NCBI RefSeq assembly: GCF_000716445.1
Contig: NZ_JNWK01000051.1
Coordinates: 1 to 64,000, forward strand
Reading direction: 5' to 3'
From: Streptomyces wedmorensis
GTDB lineage: Bacteria; Actinomycetota; Actinomycetes; Streptomycetales; Streptomycetaceae
DNA length: 64,000 nt
Both the position numbers and the translations under genes were made by a program. Positions 16,570-25,319 of this stretch are shown in pieces; position 1 is the first letter of the stretch; each line of letters begins with the position of its first letter. The notes beneath the pieces are model-generated. The model was not told the DNA's origin. It searched no databases and worked only from the letters and a program-made list of their open reading frames with translations.

Positions 16570-17787
16570 TCACGGCAGGAACGTCACCTCCGGGAAGGCC
16601 GGGGACGGTCCGTCGAGCAGGTGTCCTCGACGGTGACGCAGGTGCTCGTCGAAGAACGCGAGCGGGTACGTCTGCTGGATCCTCACCGCCCGGTCGGGGT
16701 CGAGGGTGCCGATCACGCTCTGGAGCTGCTCGCCGCTCCATCCGAGCAGCTTCGCCACCTGGGGGAACAGTGCCTCGTTGTCGCCGTACGAGACGTGGGC
16801 GGCGCCCTGGGCCTGGATGTCCAGCCGCCAGCCCCGCAGGTGCGACCAGAACGCGGCGGCCTGGGGGGTCGTGGCCCGGGCGAACTCGGCGGACATCATC
16901 ATGAACGGCCGGTCCAGGTCGCCGGTCAGCGGCGGGTTCATCTGCATCGGAGCGTCCAGGCTCAGCCCGGCCCGGATGCGCTCGTCCGCGAGCGTGGCGC
17001 AGGCGGTCGCCGTTCCGCCCTTCGACCAGCCCATGGCACCCATGCGCCGCGGGTCGACGGAGCCGAGCAGTCCGGCCGGCAGCTGTCGCCGGTCGGCGTC
17101 CGGATTGCAGCCGGCGGCCAGCTGCTCGACGCAGTCGAGGACGAAGCGCAGGTCCGCGGCGAAGTCCCCAGGAAGCGTCGGCGCGTTCCGGTCGTAGAGC
17201 GGAACGGCGACCCTGCCGTCGGGGAAATCGGTGTACGTGTCGTACTGGTGGGCCACCGTCACGACCGCGTATCCGTGGCTGGCGAGCTCTTGGACCACGA
17301 TGGTGTGGTCGCCCTGGTGACTGTGTGCGCCATGCGAGAACACGACGACGGGCATCCGTCGGCCCGACCTCCGCACCGGAGCGCCCACGTGGCCGGAGGT
17401 GAGCGGCGCCAGGGGAACCAGGTCACTGAACCCCGCGTCGGCGAGGAACGCCTCAAGCGCACCTGCCGGCATCCAGGGCGCCACCGGGTACCGCTCGACG
17501 CCCCGGGCCGGGTACCAGACGGTGGCCATCAACTCTCGGAAGTGCCCAGGTCCCGCCATGTCGTCCGGGCGCGACCGGTCGACGAGGCGCAGGCAGACCG
17601 TGCCCACCGGGTGCGGCCCGGTGGGCGCGGGCAGCGTGAGTCGCGTCCGGGCGGGCGTTCCCGGCTCCGCAGCCCGCGCGGGGCCGGCGACGGCGGCAAG
17701 CGGTACGGCGGCCCCGGCTGCCAGCGCGGCTCCCAGCATGCTGCGGCGCGTCATGCTCTTCCGGGTGATGAACGGTGTGGTCGTCAT
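16570..17787 (-). CDS. Tat-exported alpha/beta hydrolase
   Basis: 405 residues. The N-terminus carries a twin-arginine signal (MTRRSMLGAALAAGAA..., cleaved around ARA-AEP), so the protein is exported folded. The core resembles the platelet-activating-factor acetylhydrolase/chlorophyllase-like group: oxyanion region 'VVVFSHGAHSHQGD', nucleophile 'GAMGWSKGGTAT' (G-W-S-K-G) and a late His in 'GAAHVSYGD'. Family members cleave esters or lipids, and the natural substrate is unknown. The ATG has GGGAGGG about 4 nt upstream. It is a single transcription unit. Confidence 0.85.
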   Translation of the reverse strand: MTTTPFITRKSMTRRSMLGAALAAGAAVPLAAVAGPARAAEPGTPARTRLTLPAPTGPHPVGTVCLRLVDRSRPDDMAGPGHFRELMATVWYPARGVERYPVAPWMPAGALEAFLADAGFSDLVPLAPLTSGHVGAPVRRSGRRMPVVVFSHGAHSHQGDHTIVVQELASHGYAVVTVAHQYDTYTDFPDGRVAVPLYDRNAPTLPGDFAADLRFVLDCVEQLAAGCNPDADRRQLPAGLLGSVDPRRMGAMGWSKGGTATACATLADERIRAGLSLDAPMQMNPPLTGDLDRPFMMMSAEFARATTPQAAAFWSHLRGWRLDIQAQGAAHVSYGDNEALFPQVAKLLGWSGEQLQSVIGTLDPDRAVRIQQTYPLAFFDEHLRHRRGHLLDGPSPAFPEVTFLP

Positions 17788-18061
17788 GGGTCCCTCCCGT
17801 GGTGACGGGTCGTCATGCGTGCCGTCACGGCCGACCCGTGGGCACGGAGCAACGCTGGCACGCGCCCCTCCCTTGAGGCATCAACCCACCGTTTGATCAC
17901 TCGCGCGCCGCATTGGCCCACGGGTTTACACCCGGGGGTCAATGCGGCCGGCGACGGAACCCTCCCGTACCAGGTCAGCGGCCTTCCCACCGCACTACGG
18001 GACGGCCCGGGCCGGGAGCCCGACAGGTTCCCGGCCCGGACCGGTGACCTTCCCGGACAGG

Positions 18062-19180
18062 TCAGCCGTACATCGCCACGCGGTACAGAGTCGCCAGCGC
18101 GTCGTCGATGGGGTGGGGCTGCGGCTTGCCGGAGGAGTCGAGCTCGTTCCACCTCTGCATGTTCACCGCGATGGCCAGTTGCCGCTTTCCGTCGGCGCGG
18201 GTCATGGCCAGTGCACCGCCACCCCAGACCGAGCCGGCGTGGCCCCAGAAGGTGCCCTCGCCGGGGCCCTCCATCGGGTGCAGGCCGAGGCCGTAGTCGC
18301 CCGTCTTCCCTTCCAGGGAGACGACCGGGACCGTGCGCTGCATCTCCGCCAGCGACGACGGGCTGACGATCTCCCCGGCCAGCAGCAGGCCGTAGAAGCG
18401 GTTGAGGTCCGCGACCGTCGATATCAGCGAGGCCGCCGGCCCCACCCATGACATGTCGAAGACGCTGTAGTCGCGCGGCGGGTCGATCATGCCGAACCAC
18501 GCCTCGTAGAGGTGCGAGTGCGGCCCGTCGACGTACGGCCCGGTGGGGAGTTCGGTGTCCCGCAGTCCGGCGCGCTCGATGACGTTCCGGGTGATGTACT
18601 GCTCAGCCGTGGTGCCGGTCACCCGTTCCAGCAGTTGGCAGAGGAGCAGGTAGTTGGTGTTCGAGTACACCCCCGGCGTGCCGCCCGAAACGCCGACGGC
18701 GGGTGCGGTGACCCCCATCTCGATCAGTGCGGTGGGGTCGAACCGCGTGAGCCGGTGGTCGTCCAGGCTCTGGGGCCCGGTCTCAGCTAGATCGGGGAAG
18801 GCCTTGAGGGAGGGGTAGGCGTACGGGAGGTAGTCGGCGAGGCCGCTCGTGTGGTTGATCAGCATCCGGACCGTGATCGCGTCACCGCGTTCTCCGGGCA
18901 CCAGGTCCGGAAGGTACCGGCCGATCGGCGTGTCGAGCCCGACCTGACCACTCTCGACCAGCCGCAGGACCGCTGCGGCGGTGAAGGTCTTGGTGAGGCT
19001 GCCGACGCGGTGCCGCATGCCGACGGTGACGGGACGGCCGGTGGCCACATCGGCGACACCGGCGGCGCCGCGCCATACCCGGTCGCCGTCTCGCACCTCG
19101 GCGAACAGGCCCGGCATCCCGGCGCGGTGGACGTTCTCGATGGCGGCATCCAGCGCCGCGGAATCCAATGGGTTCTTCAC
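18062..19180 (-). CDS. Serine hydrolase of the beta-lactamase / D-Ala-D-Ala carboxypeptidase family
   Basis: 372 residues with all three motifs of the class C beta-lactamase/esterase superfamily: Ser61-L-T-Lys64 ('RVGSLTKTF'), Tyr172-S-N ('VYSNTNYLL') and the late 'WGHAGS' (H-x-G). There is no signal peptide in the chosen frame, so a cytosolic esterase or peptidase role is likely. The GTG start with AAAGGA upstream was chosen over longer versions. The divergent TetR gene and the palindrome between them suggest local repression. Confidence 0.87.
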   Translation of the reverse strand: MKNPLDSAALDAAIENVHRAGMPGLFAEVRDGDRVWRGAAGVADVATGRPVTVGMRHRVGSLTKTFTAAAVLRLVESGQVGLDTPIGRYLPDLVPGERGDAITVRMLINHTSGLADYLPYAYPSLKAFPDLAETGPQSLDDHRLTRFDPTALIEMGVTAPAVGVSGGTPGVYSNTNYLLLCQLLERVTGTTAEQYITRNVIERAGLRDTELPTGPYVDGPHSHLYEAWFGMIDPPRDYSVFDMSWVGPAASLISTVADLNRFYGLLLAGEIVSPSSLAEMQRTVPVVSLEGKTGDYGLGLHPMEGPGEGTFWGHAGSVWGGGALAMTRADGKRQLAIAVNMQRWNELDSSGKPQPHPIDDALATLYRVAMYG

Positions 19181-19305
19181 GACATGCGTCCTTTCGAATC
19201 CCTCGGGGTGGGCTCCGCACCGGTCGCCCGACCCAGCTGACAGGGCGCGCCCGACACGGCGGCCCGCCTGCTGCCGGGCCACTCGGCACGCTCATGTCCT
19301 CATTA

Positions 19306-19322
19306 TGCACGCGGTGCGTGCA
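19306..19322. promoter_or_regulatory. Putative TetR operator
   Basis: A perfect inverted repeat TGCACGC-GGT-GCGTGCA, with another half-site (TGCA) 14 nt downstream, between the divergent serine-hydrolase and TetR genes. Confidence 0.65.
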
Positions 19323-19367
19323 ACACCAAGTGCATGAGTTAGACTGAGTCCGACGAGAGGGGCGAAA

Positions 19368-20027
19368 ATGGCTGGTCGAAGGCGTTGGTCCACCGAGGAA
19401 ATCCTCGATGCAGCAGCGGAGTTGCTTCGTACGAGCGACGCGGAGTCATTCAGCGTGCGCAAGCTCGCCGCGACCCTCGGAACCGATTCCTCCAGCCTCT
19501 ACCGGCACTTCCGCAGCAAGACCGAACTGCTCCGCGCGGTCGCCGACCGGATCCTCCTCGCCTCCATGGACGGCTACCGCGCCGAGGGCGACTGGAAGCA
19601 GCGCATCACGGCCCTCGCGCTGCGCCTGAGAGAGGCGTTCGGCCAGCAGCCCCAACTCGCCGCGGTCTGGGGACGGTACGCATCAGGCGGCGCCGGCTCC
19701 CGCCTGGTCATGGAAGAGGTACTCCAAGCCCTGCGTGACTCAGGACTCCCCGACGAGGAGATCCCGGCGCGCTACCACCGGCTCGCGGTCGCCATCGCCG
19801 CACTGATCGCCTCCGAGGCCGGCGTCAGCACCATCACCTCTGAAGAGTACGAACAGGGCATGGAACTGTTCCGCGTCGCCGTCCTCGGCGCCGACCCCGA
19901 ACACTTCCCCGCCCTCGCCCACTTCGCCCGCGACATCCGCCCCCTCGGAGCGGACCGCCAAGCCGCGTTCGAAGAGATCCTCGCCGCCCAACTCGCCCAC
20001 ATCGAAGCCGCGATCCACGCGCGCTAG
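19368..20027 (+). CDS. TetR-family transcriptional regulator
   Basis: 219 residues. The DNA-binding domain reads 'WSTEEILDAAAELL ... FSVRKLAATLGTDSSSLYRHFRSKTELL'. The C-terminal domain is of the TetR_C type seen near hydrolases. The start has GAGAGGGGC 4-10 nt upstream. It is divergent from the serine hydrolase and probably autoregulated through the TGCACGC palindrome. The stop codon overlaps a 13-bp inverted repeat that may serve as a terminator. Confidence 0.9.
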   Translation: MAGRRRWSTEEILDAAAELLRTSDAESFSVRKLAATLGTDSSSLYRHFRSKTELLRAVADRILLASMDGYRAEGDWKQRITALALRLREAFGQQPQLAAVWGRYASGGAGSRLVMEEVLQALRDSGLPDEEIPARYHRLAVAIAALIASEAGVSTITSEEYEQGMELFRVAVLGADPEHFPALAHFARDIRPLGADRQAAFEEILAAQLAHIEAAIHAR

Positions 20028-20075
20028 TGTCCTGAGTCGGAAGTTCCTCGGTAGATCTCCGCCTCAGGACACTAG
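20024..20075. repeat. 13-bp inverted repeat at the TetR stop
   Basis: CTAGTGTCCTGAG and CTCAGGACACTAG match perfectly around a 26-nt loop; the left arm contains the TetR stop codon. It could be a terminator or a small mobile-element (MITE/IS end) footprint. The long loop and lack of a T-run make a simple terminator less certain. Confidence 0.6.
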
Positions 20076-20173
20076 TGCCGTGCCATGCCGTATCAGGCAA
20101 CGTTCGCCTCGCTGGTGGAGCACGGAGGAACAAATCGGTGGGGCGACGCACGGGAACCTGCCACGATCACCGG

Positions 20174-20545
20174 ATGGGTGCGTTGGATGCAGTGGCAGGC
20201 AGGGTTGCCGGCGGCGCCACCGTGACGTTCCGGCCCAGCGGCTCCTCGATGGTCCCGCTGATACGCAGTCGGCAGCAGGTCATCGTCGCTCCGGTCGACC
20301 CGTCGAAGTCGGAGGTCGGGGACATCGTCCTCGCCCGTGTCGCCGGGACGGTGTACCTGCACTTGGTGTCGTCCGTGGACCCCGCCGGGAAGCGGGTGCA
20401 GATCAGCAACAACCGTGGCCTCGTCAACGGCTGGACCAGCCACGATCGCGTCTTCGGCATCTGTGTGGCAGTCGACGGCGTCGCCAGGTCGAAGGCCGCG
20501 GGCAAGACGCTCGCGGCCGACTCCGACGACATCTCCTACACCTGA
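20174..20545 (+). CDS. S24/S26-like peptidase-fold protein
   Basis: A 123-residue protein with the LexA/signal-peptidase beta fold: 'VTFRPSGSSMVPLIRSRQQV', where the Ser in SSM sits at the nucleophile position, and 'VGDIVLARVAGTVYLHLVSS'. The general-base Lys expected in the second motif (as in TVKRL) is replaced (TVYLHL), so proteolytic activity is doubtful. There is no DNA-binding domain or membrane anchor. Similar stand-alone proteins are frequent in streptomycetes and often annotated as phage-repressor-like; the function is unknown. Confidence 0.7.
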   Translation: MGALDAVAGRVAGGATVTFRPSGSSMVPLIRSRQQVIVAPVDPSKSEVGDIVLARVAGTVYLHLVSSVDPAGKRVQISNNRGLVNGWTSHDRVFGICVAVDGVARSKAAGKTLAADSDDISYT

Positions 20546-20621
20546 CGCTCCAGCAGCATCGGGCCGCCAAGCCATACGGGCGCGCCCCATTCCGGGCCGC
20601 AGCGGATGGCGATGTGACGGG

Positions 20622-21122
20622 TCAGTCGGCGACCCCGAGACGCAGGATCGTGGCCCAATCGCCGGTGACCAACAACAAGTTGCACCACCACATGTCGCCC
20701 GCGTGCGGACCGCCGACGTCGCCGCAGCTCAGGACGGGCCCCAGATGAGCTTCGATGAGATCGGCGACCCCATCGGCGAGTTCGCCCGCGCGCCGGATCT
20801 CAGCGGACGTGCGAAGGCCGGGGTCCGAGTGCCGGTTGGCGGGCCGCATGAACCCGTCGGTCACCTGTCGGCGGAGGATGTCCCGCCAGGCCTGTGGTGA
20901 CTCGAACGCGGCGACCGGTCCGTCTACCTGGTGTCCACCCACCCCCGCGTCGTACACGGCTTGAGCCAGCCGTCGCATTCCGTCATGGCCGGGTGTCGTC
21001 CCAGCCACCGGGACGACAGGGAACAGGCAGATGGACGTCACATGGTTGCAGTCGTCCAGCAGGTCCTCGAGCGGCTCGGCTGCGGATGTGACCGCGTCCG
21101 GAGCGTCGAGCGGGTTCAGCAT
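20622..21122 (-). CDS. Hypothetical protein
   Basis: 166 residues, soluble, with coding-type third-position GC and a GAGGAACC sequence upstream of the ATG. There is a Trp/Cys-containing C-terminal half ('GDMWWCNLLLVTGDWATIL') and a Gly/Asp-rich middle. No family is recognised. It stands alone and converges on the S24-like gene. Confidence 0.6.
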   Translation of the reverse strand: MLNPLDAPDAVTSAAEPLEDLLDDCNHVTSICLFPVVPVAGTTPGHDGMRRLAQAVYDAGVGGHQVDGPVAAFESPQAWRDILRRQVTDGFMRPANRHSDPGLRTSAEIRRAGELADGVADLIEAHLGPVLSCGDVGGPHAGDMWWCNLLLVTGDWATILRLGVAD

Positions 21123-21339
21123 GGGCGTCGGGTTCCTCTGGCCGGTTGAGTGCTTCGGCTCAGTGTGTCAGTGGGACGTTCAGCTGTGATGTTGTTTCTG
21201 GGGGCGTTCGAGGCCGTGCTGGACAGGGCGCGAAGGCTTCGATGCTGTCCGGCGCAAGGGGGACGAGCCATGGGCGGCCGCGCTCACGAACGTCCGAAAA
21301 TGCGATGACCTGCGATGACGGCCGTGGCACAGTGCGCAC

Positions 21340-21972
21340 ATGTCCAATGACATCGCCTACCCCGTCTTTCGTACCCCCGACCTCGCGCTTGCCCTCAGCA
21401 CGGCGCGCGGTCTCATGGAGTTCGGTCGGTGCGAGTTCTCCGACGTCTCCGTGTACGCGAAGTTCAGTTCCGTCGCCGAGGTACGGCGTGTGGCGAAGGA
21501 GCTGCCCGAGGCGTGGTTCCAGGGACAGGCGGAGTACGAGGAGCCCGGCGGGGTGCCGTGGGAGAAGCAGCCCCCTCTGGCAGTGGGCGTGCAGGGGCTC
21601 GGGCTGCCGGCCGACCCGACTGCGTATGAAGGGCGACTGCCGGTGGAGTGCGGGCTGAGCGAGCTGCCGGTCGGCAGCATTGAGGACGTCTTCACGGCGG
21701 CTATCGGCGCGAACGCGGGCTGGATCAACTGGGAGATGCTCTCCTGGCCGGACGCACCCGAGGCGGGCTTCCATGGGGAGTCCAAGCACGCTGCGGTGAC
21801 GCTCCTCTTCAACTCCCACACCCGCAGCCTCGACGAGCTCGTCGAGGACCACACCATCCTCGTCCACGTCCGCAGCGCCGTCTTCGACGGAGTCCAGACG
21901 AGAGAGCCGTATGCGCACTGGCTCGCCCAGCAGGTGGGATTGACCGTCATCGGGCCTGGCCAGCGGCTCTAG
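21340..21972 (+). CDS. Hypothetical protein
   Basis: 210 residues, soluble and acidic, with no signal or membrane segment. Distinct stretches are 'FSDVSVYAKFSSVAEVRRVAKELPEAWF' and 'GWINWEMLSWPDAPEAGFHGESKH'. Codon use is typical of the window, so it is very likely expressed. No recognised domain. Confidence 0.65.
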   Translation: MSNDIAYPVFRTPDLALALSTARGLMEFGRCEFSDVSVYAKFSSVAEVRRVAKELPEAWFQGQAEYEEPGGVPWEKQPPLAVGVQGLGLPADPTAYEGRLPVECGLSELPVGSIEDVFTAAIGANAGWINWEMLSWPDAPEAGFHGESKHAAVTLLFNSHTRSLDELVEDHTILVHVRSAVFDGVQTREPYAHWLAQQVGLTVIGPGQRL

Positions 21973-22496
21973 AGCGGACCGACCGCTCCCCAGCGACGCT
22001 TGACAGCCCACCGGGGCCGGCGTCGGCTGCGCGCAGGACATCAGCCGCCGTCGTGCCGTTGACGACCGGGTTCCGTTTCCTCCGAGCCGTGCTCCAGGCA
22101 GAGCGGCAGAACAGCCGCAGAGAACCGGCGGACGGGCGGCCCCGTGGCGCTGTCGTGCACCTGAGCCGGTACACGCGGATGACCACGACGTCCTCGCCTT
22201 CGGGGCGAGTGTGGCCGACGAGGACGGTCTCCGCGAGCCAGCGGTGGGCAGGGACGTCCGTGCGGAAGACCGGCGAGGTCCGGTAGCGCTTCTGGCCGGC
22301 CTTCGGCCGGTTTGGAAGAGCGCCGGGGGAACACCTCATACAGGCGGAGGCGGCGGTAGGTTCATCGCTCTTGTGACGAATTTCTTGTGACGAGATGCCG
22401 TAGAGGACATTCGAGTGGTGTCCTCGGCACTCCGCAACTGCCCGCGCTGTCCCTCCCGTCGTCCTCTGCAAGCGCATGACGACCAAGGAGGCCCTC
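21973..22496. other. Long intergenic region with a possible DUF3237-like relic
   Basis: No intact gene. On the minus strand at about 22156-22294 a frame reads 'RYRTSPVFRTDVPAHRWLAE' followed by 'VVVIRVYRL', reminiscent of the end of DUF3237 proteins (parallel 'F.T....Y.WLN' and 'V.YDVY'). There is no start or flanking domain, so it is at most a fragment. Confidence 0.3.
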
Positions 22497-22838
22497 GTGA
22501 CTGGTTTTCAGGCTTTCCCCGCCGGCACCACCGAGGCGCTGCGGGATCTCGACCCGTACCGCTTCCCCGCCGCGCTCGTCCACGACCTGCCGGAGTGGAG
22601 GCCGACGGTCTGCGACGCCATGGAGCCCGACGACGCCCTTCCGTCCGCGCCGGGGCCGGCCGACCGACCGTCCGCCTCGCTCGATCCGTCCGATCGGCGC
22701 CGTCTGGAGCTGCATGCCGCACTCACCGCCGTGGGCATCGCGCCCGCGCCGGGTGACCTCGACGCGATCGCGGACCTGTGCCGACTGGGTGACTCCACCC
22801 TTGTCGCGCTGCGGCGCTGGATCGGCCACGCCGTCTGA
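22497..22838 (+). CDS. Hypothetical protein
   Basis: 113 residues. The GTG start is fixed by a near-perfect AAGGAGG five nt upstream; an in-frame ATG seven codons earlier has no such signal. The C-terminal ~45 residues form a compact helical region ('ELHAALTAVGIAPAPGDLDAIADLC'), and the middle is Asp/Pro-rich. No family is recognised. A very strong hairpin follows the stop. Confidence 0.7.
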   Translation: MTGFQAFPAGTTEALRDLDPYRFPAALVHDLPEWRPTVCDAMEPDDALPSAPGPADRPSASLDPSDRRRLELHAALTAVGIAPAPGDLDAIADLCRLGDSTLVALRRWIGHAV

Positions 22839-22865
22839 CCCGCACCGGAGGCGCGGACTCACGCA

Positions 22866-22907
22866 GACAGCCGGTCCACAGCGGTACGTCGCTGTGGACC
22901 GGCTGTC
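22866..22907. terminator. Strong bidirectional terminator hairpin
   Basis: A perfect 18-bp stem (GACAGCCGGTCCACAGCG and its complement) with a 6-nt loop, between two convergent genes. Confidence 0.9.
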
Positions 22908-22934
22908 GTACGGAGGGGGCGTGCGGGCCTCGGC

Positions 22935-23597
22935 TCAGGTACGGGGCCCGTACCCGAGCGCCCGGTCGTGGAGGCGACTCAGGAGCAGCAGGGAGCAGAC
23001 GGCGCCGATCAGGGCGCAGAACATGTCCCACTGGGTGTCCCAGACATCGCCCTGGGTGGCAAGGAAGGCGTCGGCTGCCTGGCCGCCGGTCACGGCCGCC
23101 AGCCACTCCAGCATCTCGAAGACGGCGCTGAAGGCGAGGCAGGCGCAGACGGTCAGCGGGGCGAGCCAGCGGCTGCCGCGCAACGGCGAGGTGCGAACGA
23201 GGAGTTCCCGCACAAGGATCGCCGGGACGAAGCCCTGCATGAGGTGGCCGAAGCGGTCGTACGGGTTGCGTTCCAGTCCGAACCAGTCGCGCACCCAGTC
23301 GCCGGCAGGTACCTCCGCGTAGGTGTAGTGCCCGCCCACGATGAGGACCACGGCGTGCACGGCCAGCAGGCCGCAGAGCAGGCCGCTCAGCGGGAATCGC
23401 TTGCGCCGCAGGATGACCAGCGGCAGACCCAGCATCACCCACACCGTCTCCAACAGCCAGGTGGTCTGATCCCGGGCACCGAACGCCGACACCACCAGCG
23501 CTGTCGCGACGGCGAGCGCGAGGACGGCCGGCAGTGGACGGCCGGAGCTCGGCCGCGCGTCCGACGACGGGCCGACGGTCGGGAGGATCGGGGGCAT
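22935..23597 (-). CDS. DUF2238 (YjdF-type) inner-membrane protein
   Basis: 220 residues with about six transmembrane helices. The diagnostic family motifs are all present: 'GGHYTYAEVPAGDW', 'RNPYDRFGHLMQGFVPAI', 'FEMLEWLAAVTGG' and 'FLATQGDVWDTQWDMFCAL'. The conserved acidic and His residues sit at the membrane face. The biochemical role of DUF2238 is not established. Monocistronic, ending at the 18-bp terminator. Confidence 0.85.
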   Translation of the reverse strand: MPPILPTVGPSSDARPSSGRPLPAVLALAVATALVVSAFGARDQTTWLLETVWVMLGLPLVILRRKRFPLSGLLCGLLAVHAVVLIVGGHYTYAEVPAGDWVRDWFGLERNPYDRFGHLMQGFVPAILVRELLVRTSPLRGSRWLAPLTVCACLAFSAVFEMLEWLAAVTGGQAADAFLATQGDVWDTQWDMFCALIGAVCSLLLLSRLHDRALGYGPRT

Positions 23598-23815
23598 TTG
23601 CTGGCTCCTGGTGTCCGGGGTGTGACCTCATCCTCGGGCCCGCCGCGAGGACCCGGCATGAGTGCGCGTACTCAACCGCCGTACCCGAGTACCTGCTTGG
23701 GGCTTGTCCGGCGGATCACGTCCGGGGCACTGGAACTGGCTCTGGCAACGGCACTGGCACTCGCACTGTCAACGGGGTGCCGCGACGCCGCGACGCCCGC
23801 CCCCACGGGACAGGC

Positions 23816-24298
23816 TCACGACTCCTCCGCCACCCTGTCACCGCAAGACAGGGCCGCCCTTCTCCTACGCCACACCACCACTCCGCACACCGCGAGGAGG
23901 ATGCCGGCCACGGCGGCCACACCGAGGGGCGTCCGCTCGGCGAAGAGCCTCCCCAGCAGTTCGAGCACGCCGAGCCCCGCGGTCGCGTAGATCAGCGCCC
24001 ACGCCGCTCCGCCCACGAACAGAGCGGGGAGGTAGCGCGACAACGGCATGCGCATGCTGCCCGCGAGGAAGTTCGCGGCGGTCTGGAAACCGACCGTCAG
24101 GAAGGAGACGGCCACCACCGGCGCGCCCCACCGCTGGATCGCCCGCTCGGCCCGCTGGAACTTCGCCGAGGAGATCCGCCCCGAGAACCTGCTGCGCCGT
24201 GCACCTGCGCCGGCGAGCCACCCGACTGCGAACGTCCCCCCGGCGCGGAGCAGAACGATGACATACAGGGCTCCGGCCGTGAGCACGACCTTACCCAC
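23816..24298 (-). CDS. DedA/SNARE-associated (VTT domain) membrane protein
   Basis: A 160-residue polytopic protein. The family-specific stretches are 'FQRAERAIQRWGAPVVAVSFLTVGFQTAANFLAGSM' and 'MPLSRYLPALFVGGAAWALIYA', typical of the re-entrant loops of DedA lipid scramblase-like proteins. The C-terminus is basic (VVVWRRRRAAL). It is shorter than full DedA proteins (about 200 aa), so it is a compact actinobacterial member. GTG start. A low-complexity 6-bp pattern (ggcact) lies downstream at about 23728-23778. Confidence 0.75.
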   Translation of the reverse strand: MGKVVLTAGALYVIVLLRAGGTFAVGWLAGAGARRSRFSGRISSAKFQRAERAIQRWGAPVVAVSFLTVGFQTAANFLAGSMRMPLSRYLPALFVGGAAWALIYATAGLGVLELLGRLFAERTPLGVAAVAGILLAVCGVVVWRRRRAALSCGDRVAEES

Positions 24299-24477
24299 GA
24301 CGCCCCGCCCCGCACTCCCGGCCGGCCCCCAAGCCGCTCGTCACCCGCATCGGCGCCCGGCCCCCCAGGGGCGCACGACGCTCACAAGCCCGGTCACCGT
24401 CTCTCACCTGCGCCTGCCTCTGCCCGTTCCGTCCTATGGGTGTCCACGTGCGGCACCGGAACCCGACTGCACGCCAA

Positions 24478-24494
24478 GCAAGGCTAGCCTAACC
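24478..24494. promoter_or_regulatory. Weak iron-box-like sequence
   Basis: On the minus strand GGTTAGGCTAGCCTTGC resembles half or more of the DmdR/IdeR consensus TTAGGTTAGGCTAACCTAA. It lies between the DedA gene and the SUKH gene in otherwise featureless DNA. The match is partial and neither neighbour is an obvious iron gene. Confidence 0.25.
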
Positions 24495-24597
24495 GAACTC
24501 GCATCCAGAGATGCGGGGCAGCACGCAGCCGATGCGAGTCAGCACCTCGACGCGACCGACCACCAGCTCCCTCCGGTGTCCCGGTACCGTCCGTTCC

Positions 24598-25161
24598 ATG
24601 ATCGCCCTCGATGCGCTCGTCCGCCTTTGCCCTCCGCCCGCCGATCCCCCACCTCCGGTGGACTGGTCACGAGCCGAGCACACCCTCGGTACGGCTCTGC
24701 CCACCGACTACAAACAACTCGTCGACACCTACGGCGCCGGCATCTTCGACGAGACGATCTGGCTGCTCGCCCCCTCCTCCGCGTACTACGACTGCGACCT
24801 CCACACGCAGACGACGGAACGGCACGACATCCTGGACAGCCTGTGGGAATTCGAGGACAAACCACCGGGCCTGCAAGAGCCGGGAGCCAAGGTCCTGCCC
24901 TGGGCATTCGAGGAAGGCACGGGAGCGTTCCTGTACTGGCTCGCGCGGCCCGATCAGCACCCCGACAACTGGACCGTCCTCTACAACGAGGGCCGCGGCC
25001 CCCTCTGGGAGCACCACGACATGGGCTCCCTCCCCTTCCTGCTCGCAGTGCTCACCAGAACCGCGGAAACCGAATACTTCGGCCACCTCTACGAGGCCCT
25101 CAATCCGACGGAGCACCGCTTTACGACGGCCCGCGAGGCCCTTGGAGAGCCGGGGCAGTGA
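24598..25161 (+). CDS. SMI1/KNR4 (SUKH) family protein
   Basis: 187 residues. The SUKH-1 fold is recognised by 'PPVDWSRAEHTLGTALPTDYKQLVDTYGAGIFD' near the N-terminus and by 'WLARPDQHPDNWTVLYNEGRGPLWEHHDMG' in the middle. In bacteria SUKH proteins commonly act as immunity proteins that bind secreted toxins, often nucleases. No toxin gene is adjacent, so this is either an orphan immunity gene or a SUKH protein with another job. The start follows a conventional initiation context. Confidence 0.8.
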   Translation: MIALDALVRLCPPPADPPPPVDWSRAEHTLGTALPTDYKQLVDTYGAGIFDETIWLLAPSSAYYDCDLHTQTTERHDILDSLWEFEDKPPGLQEPGAKVLPWAFEEGTGAFLYWLARPDQHPDNWTVLYNEGRGPLWEHHDMGSLPFLLAVLTRTAETEYFGHLYEALNPTEHRFTTAREALGEPGQ

Positions 25162-25319
25162 CGCCGTCGGCCGCTCGACGATGGACGGGAACGGGCGCGC
25201 GGGGCGCTCAGTCGCCGTCATGGGCTTGCCCGGCCCGACGTGCCGCCTCTGCCGCCCCGGGCGGCCGTCCGGCCCTCGACCAGCGCGATCGGTACCGCTT
25301 GTCGGCGTATGGTCCTGGT

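Noticed and set aside
20174..20545. LexA-like repressor
   Set aside because: No DNA-binding domain and the catalytic Lys position is not conserved.
23728..23778. ggcact low-complexity stretch as a promoter array
   Set aside because: Imperfect units and located downstream of two genes; no regulator or start nearby uses it.
24478..24494. Functional iron box
   Set aside because: Only a partial match, and neither neighbouring gene is a recognised iron gene; kept as a weak feature only.
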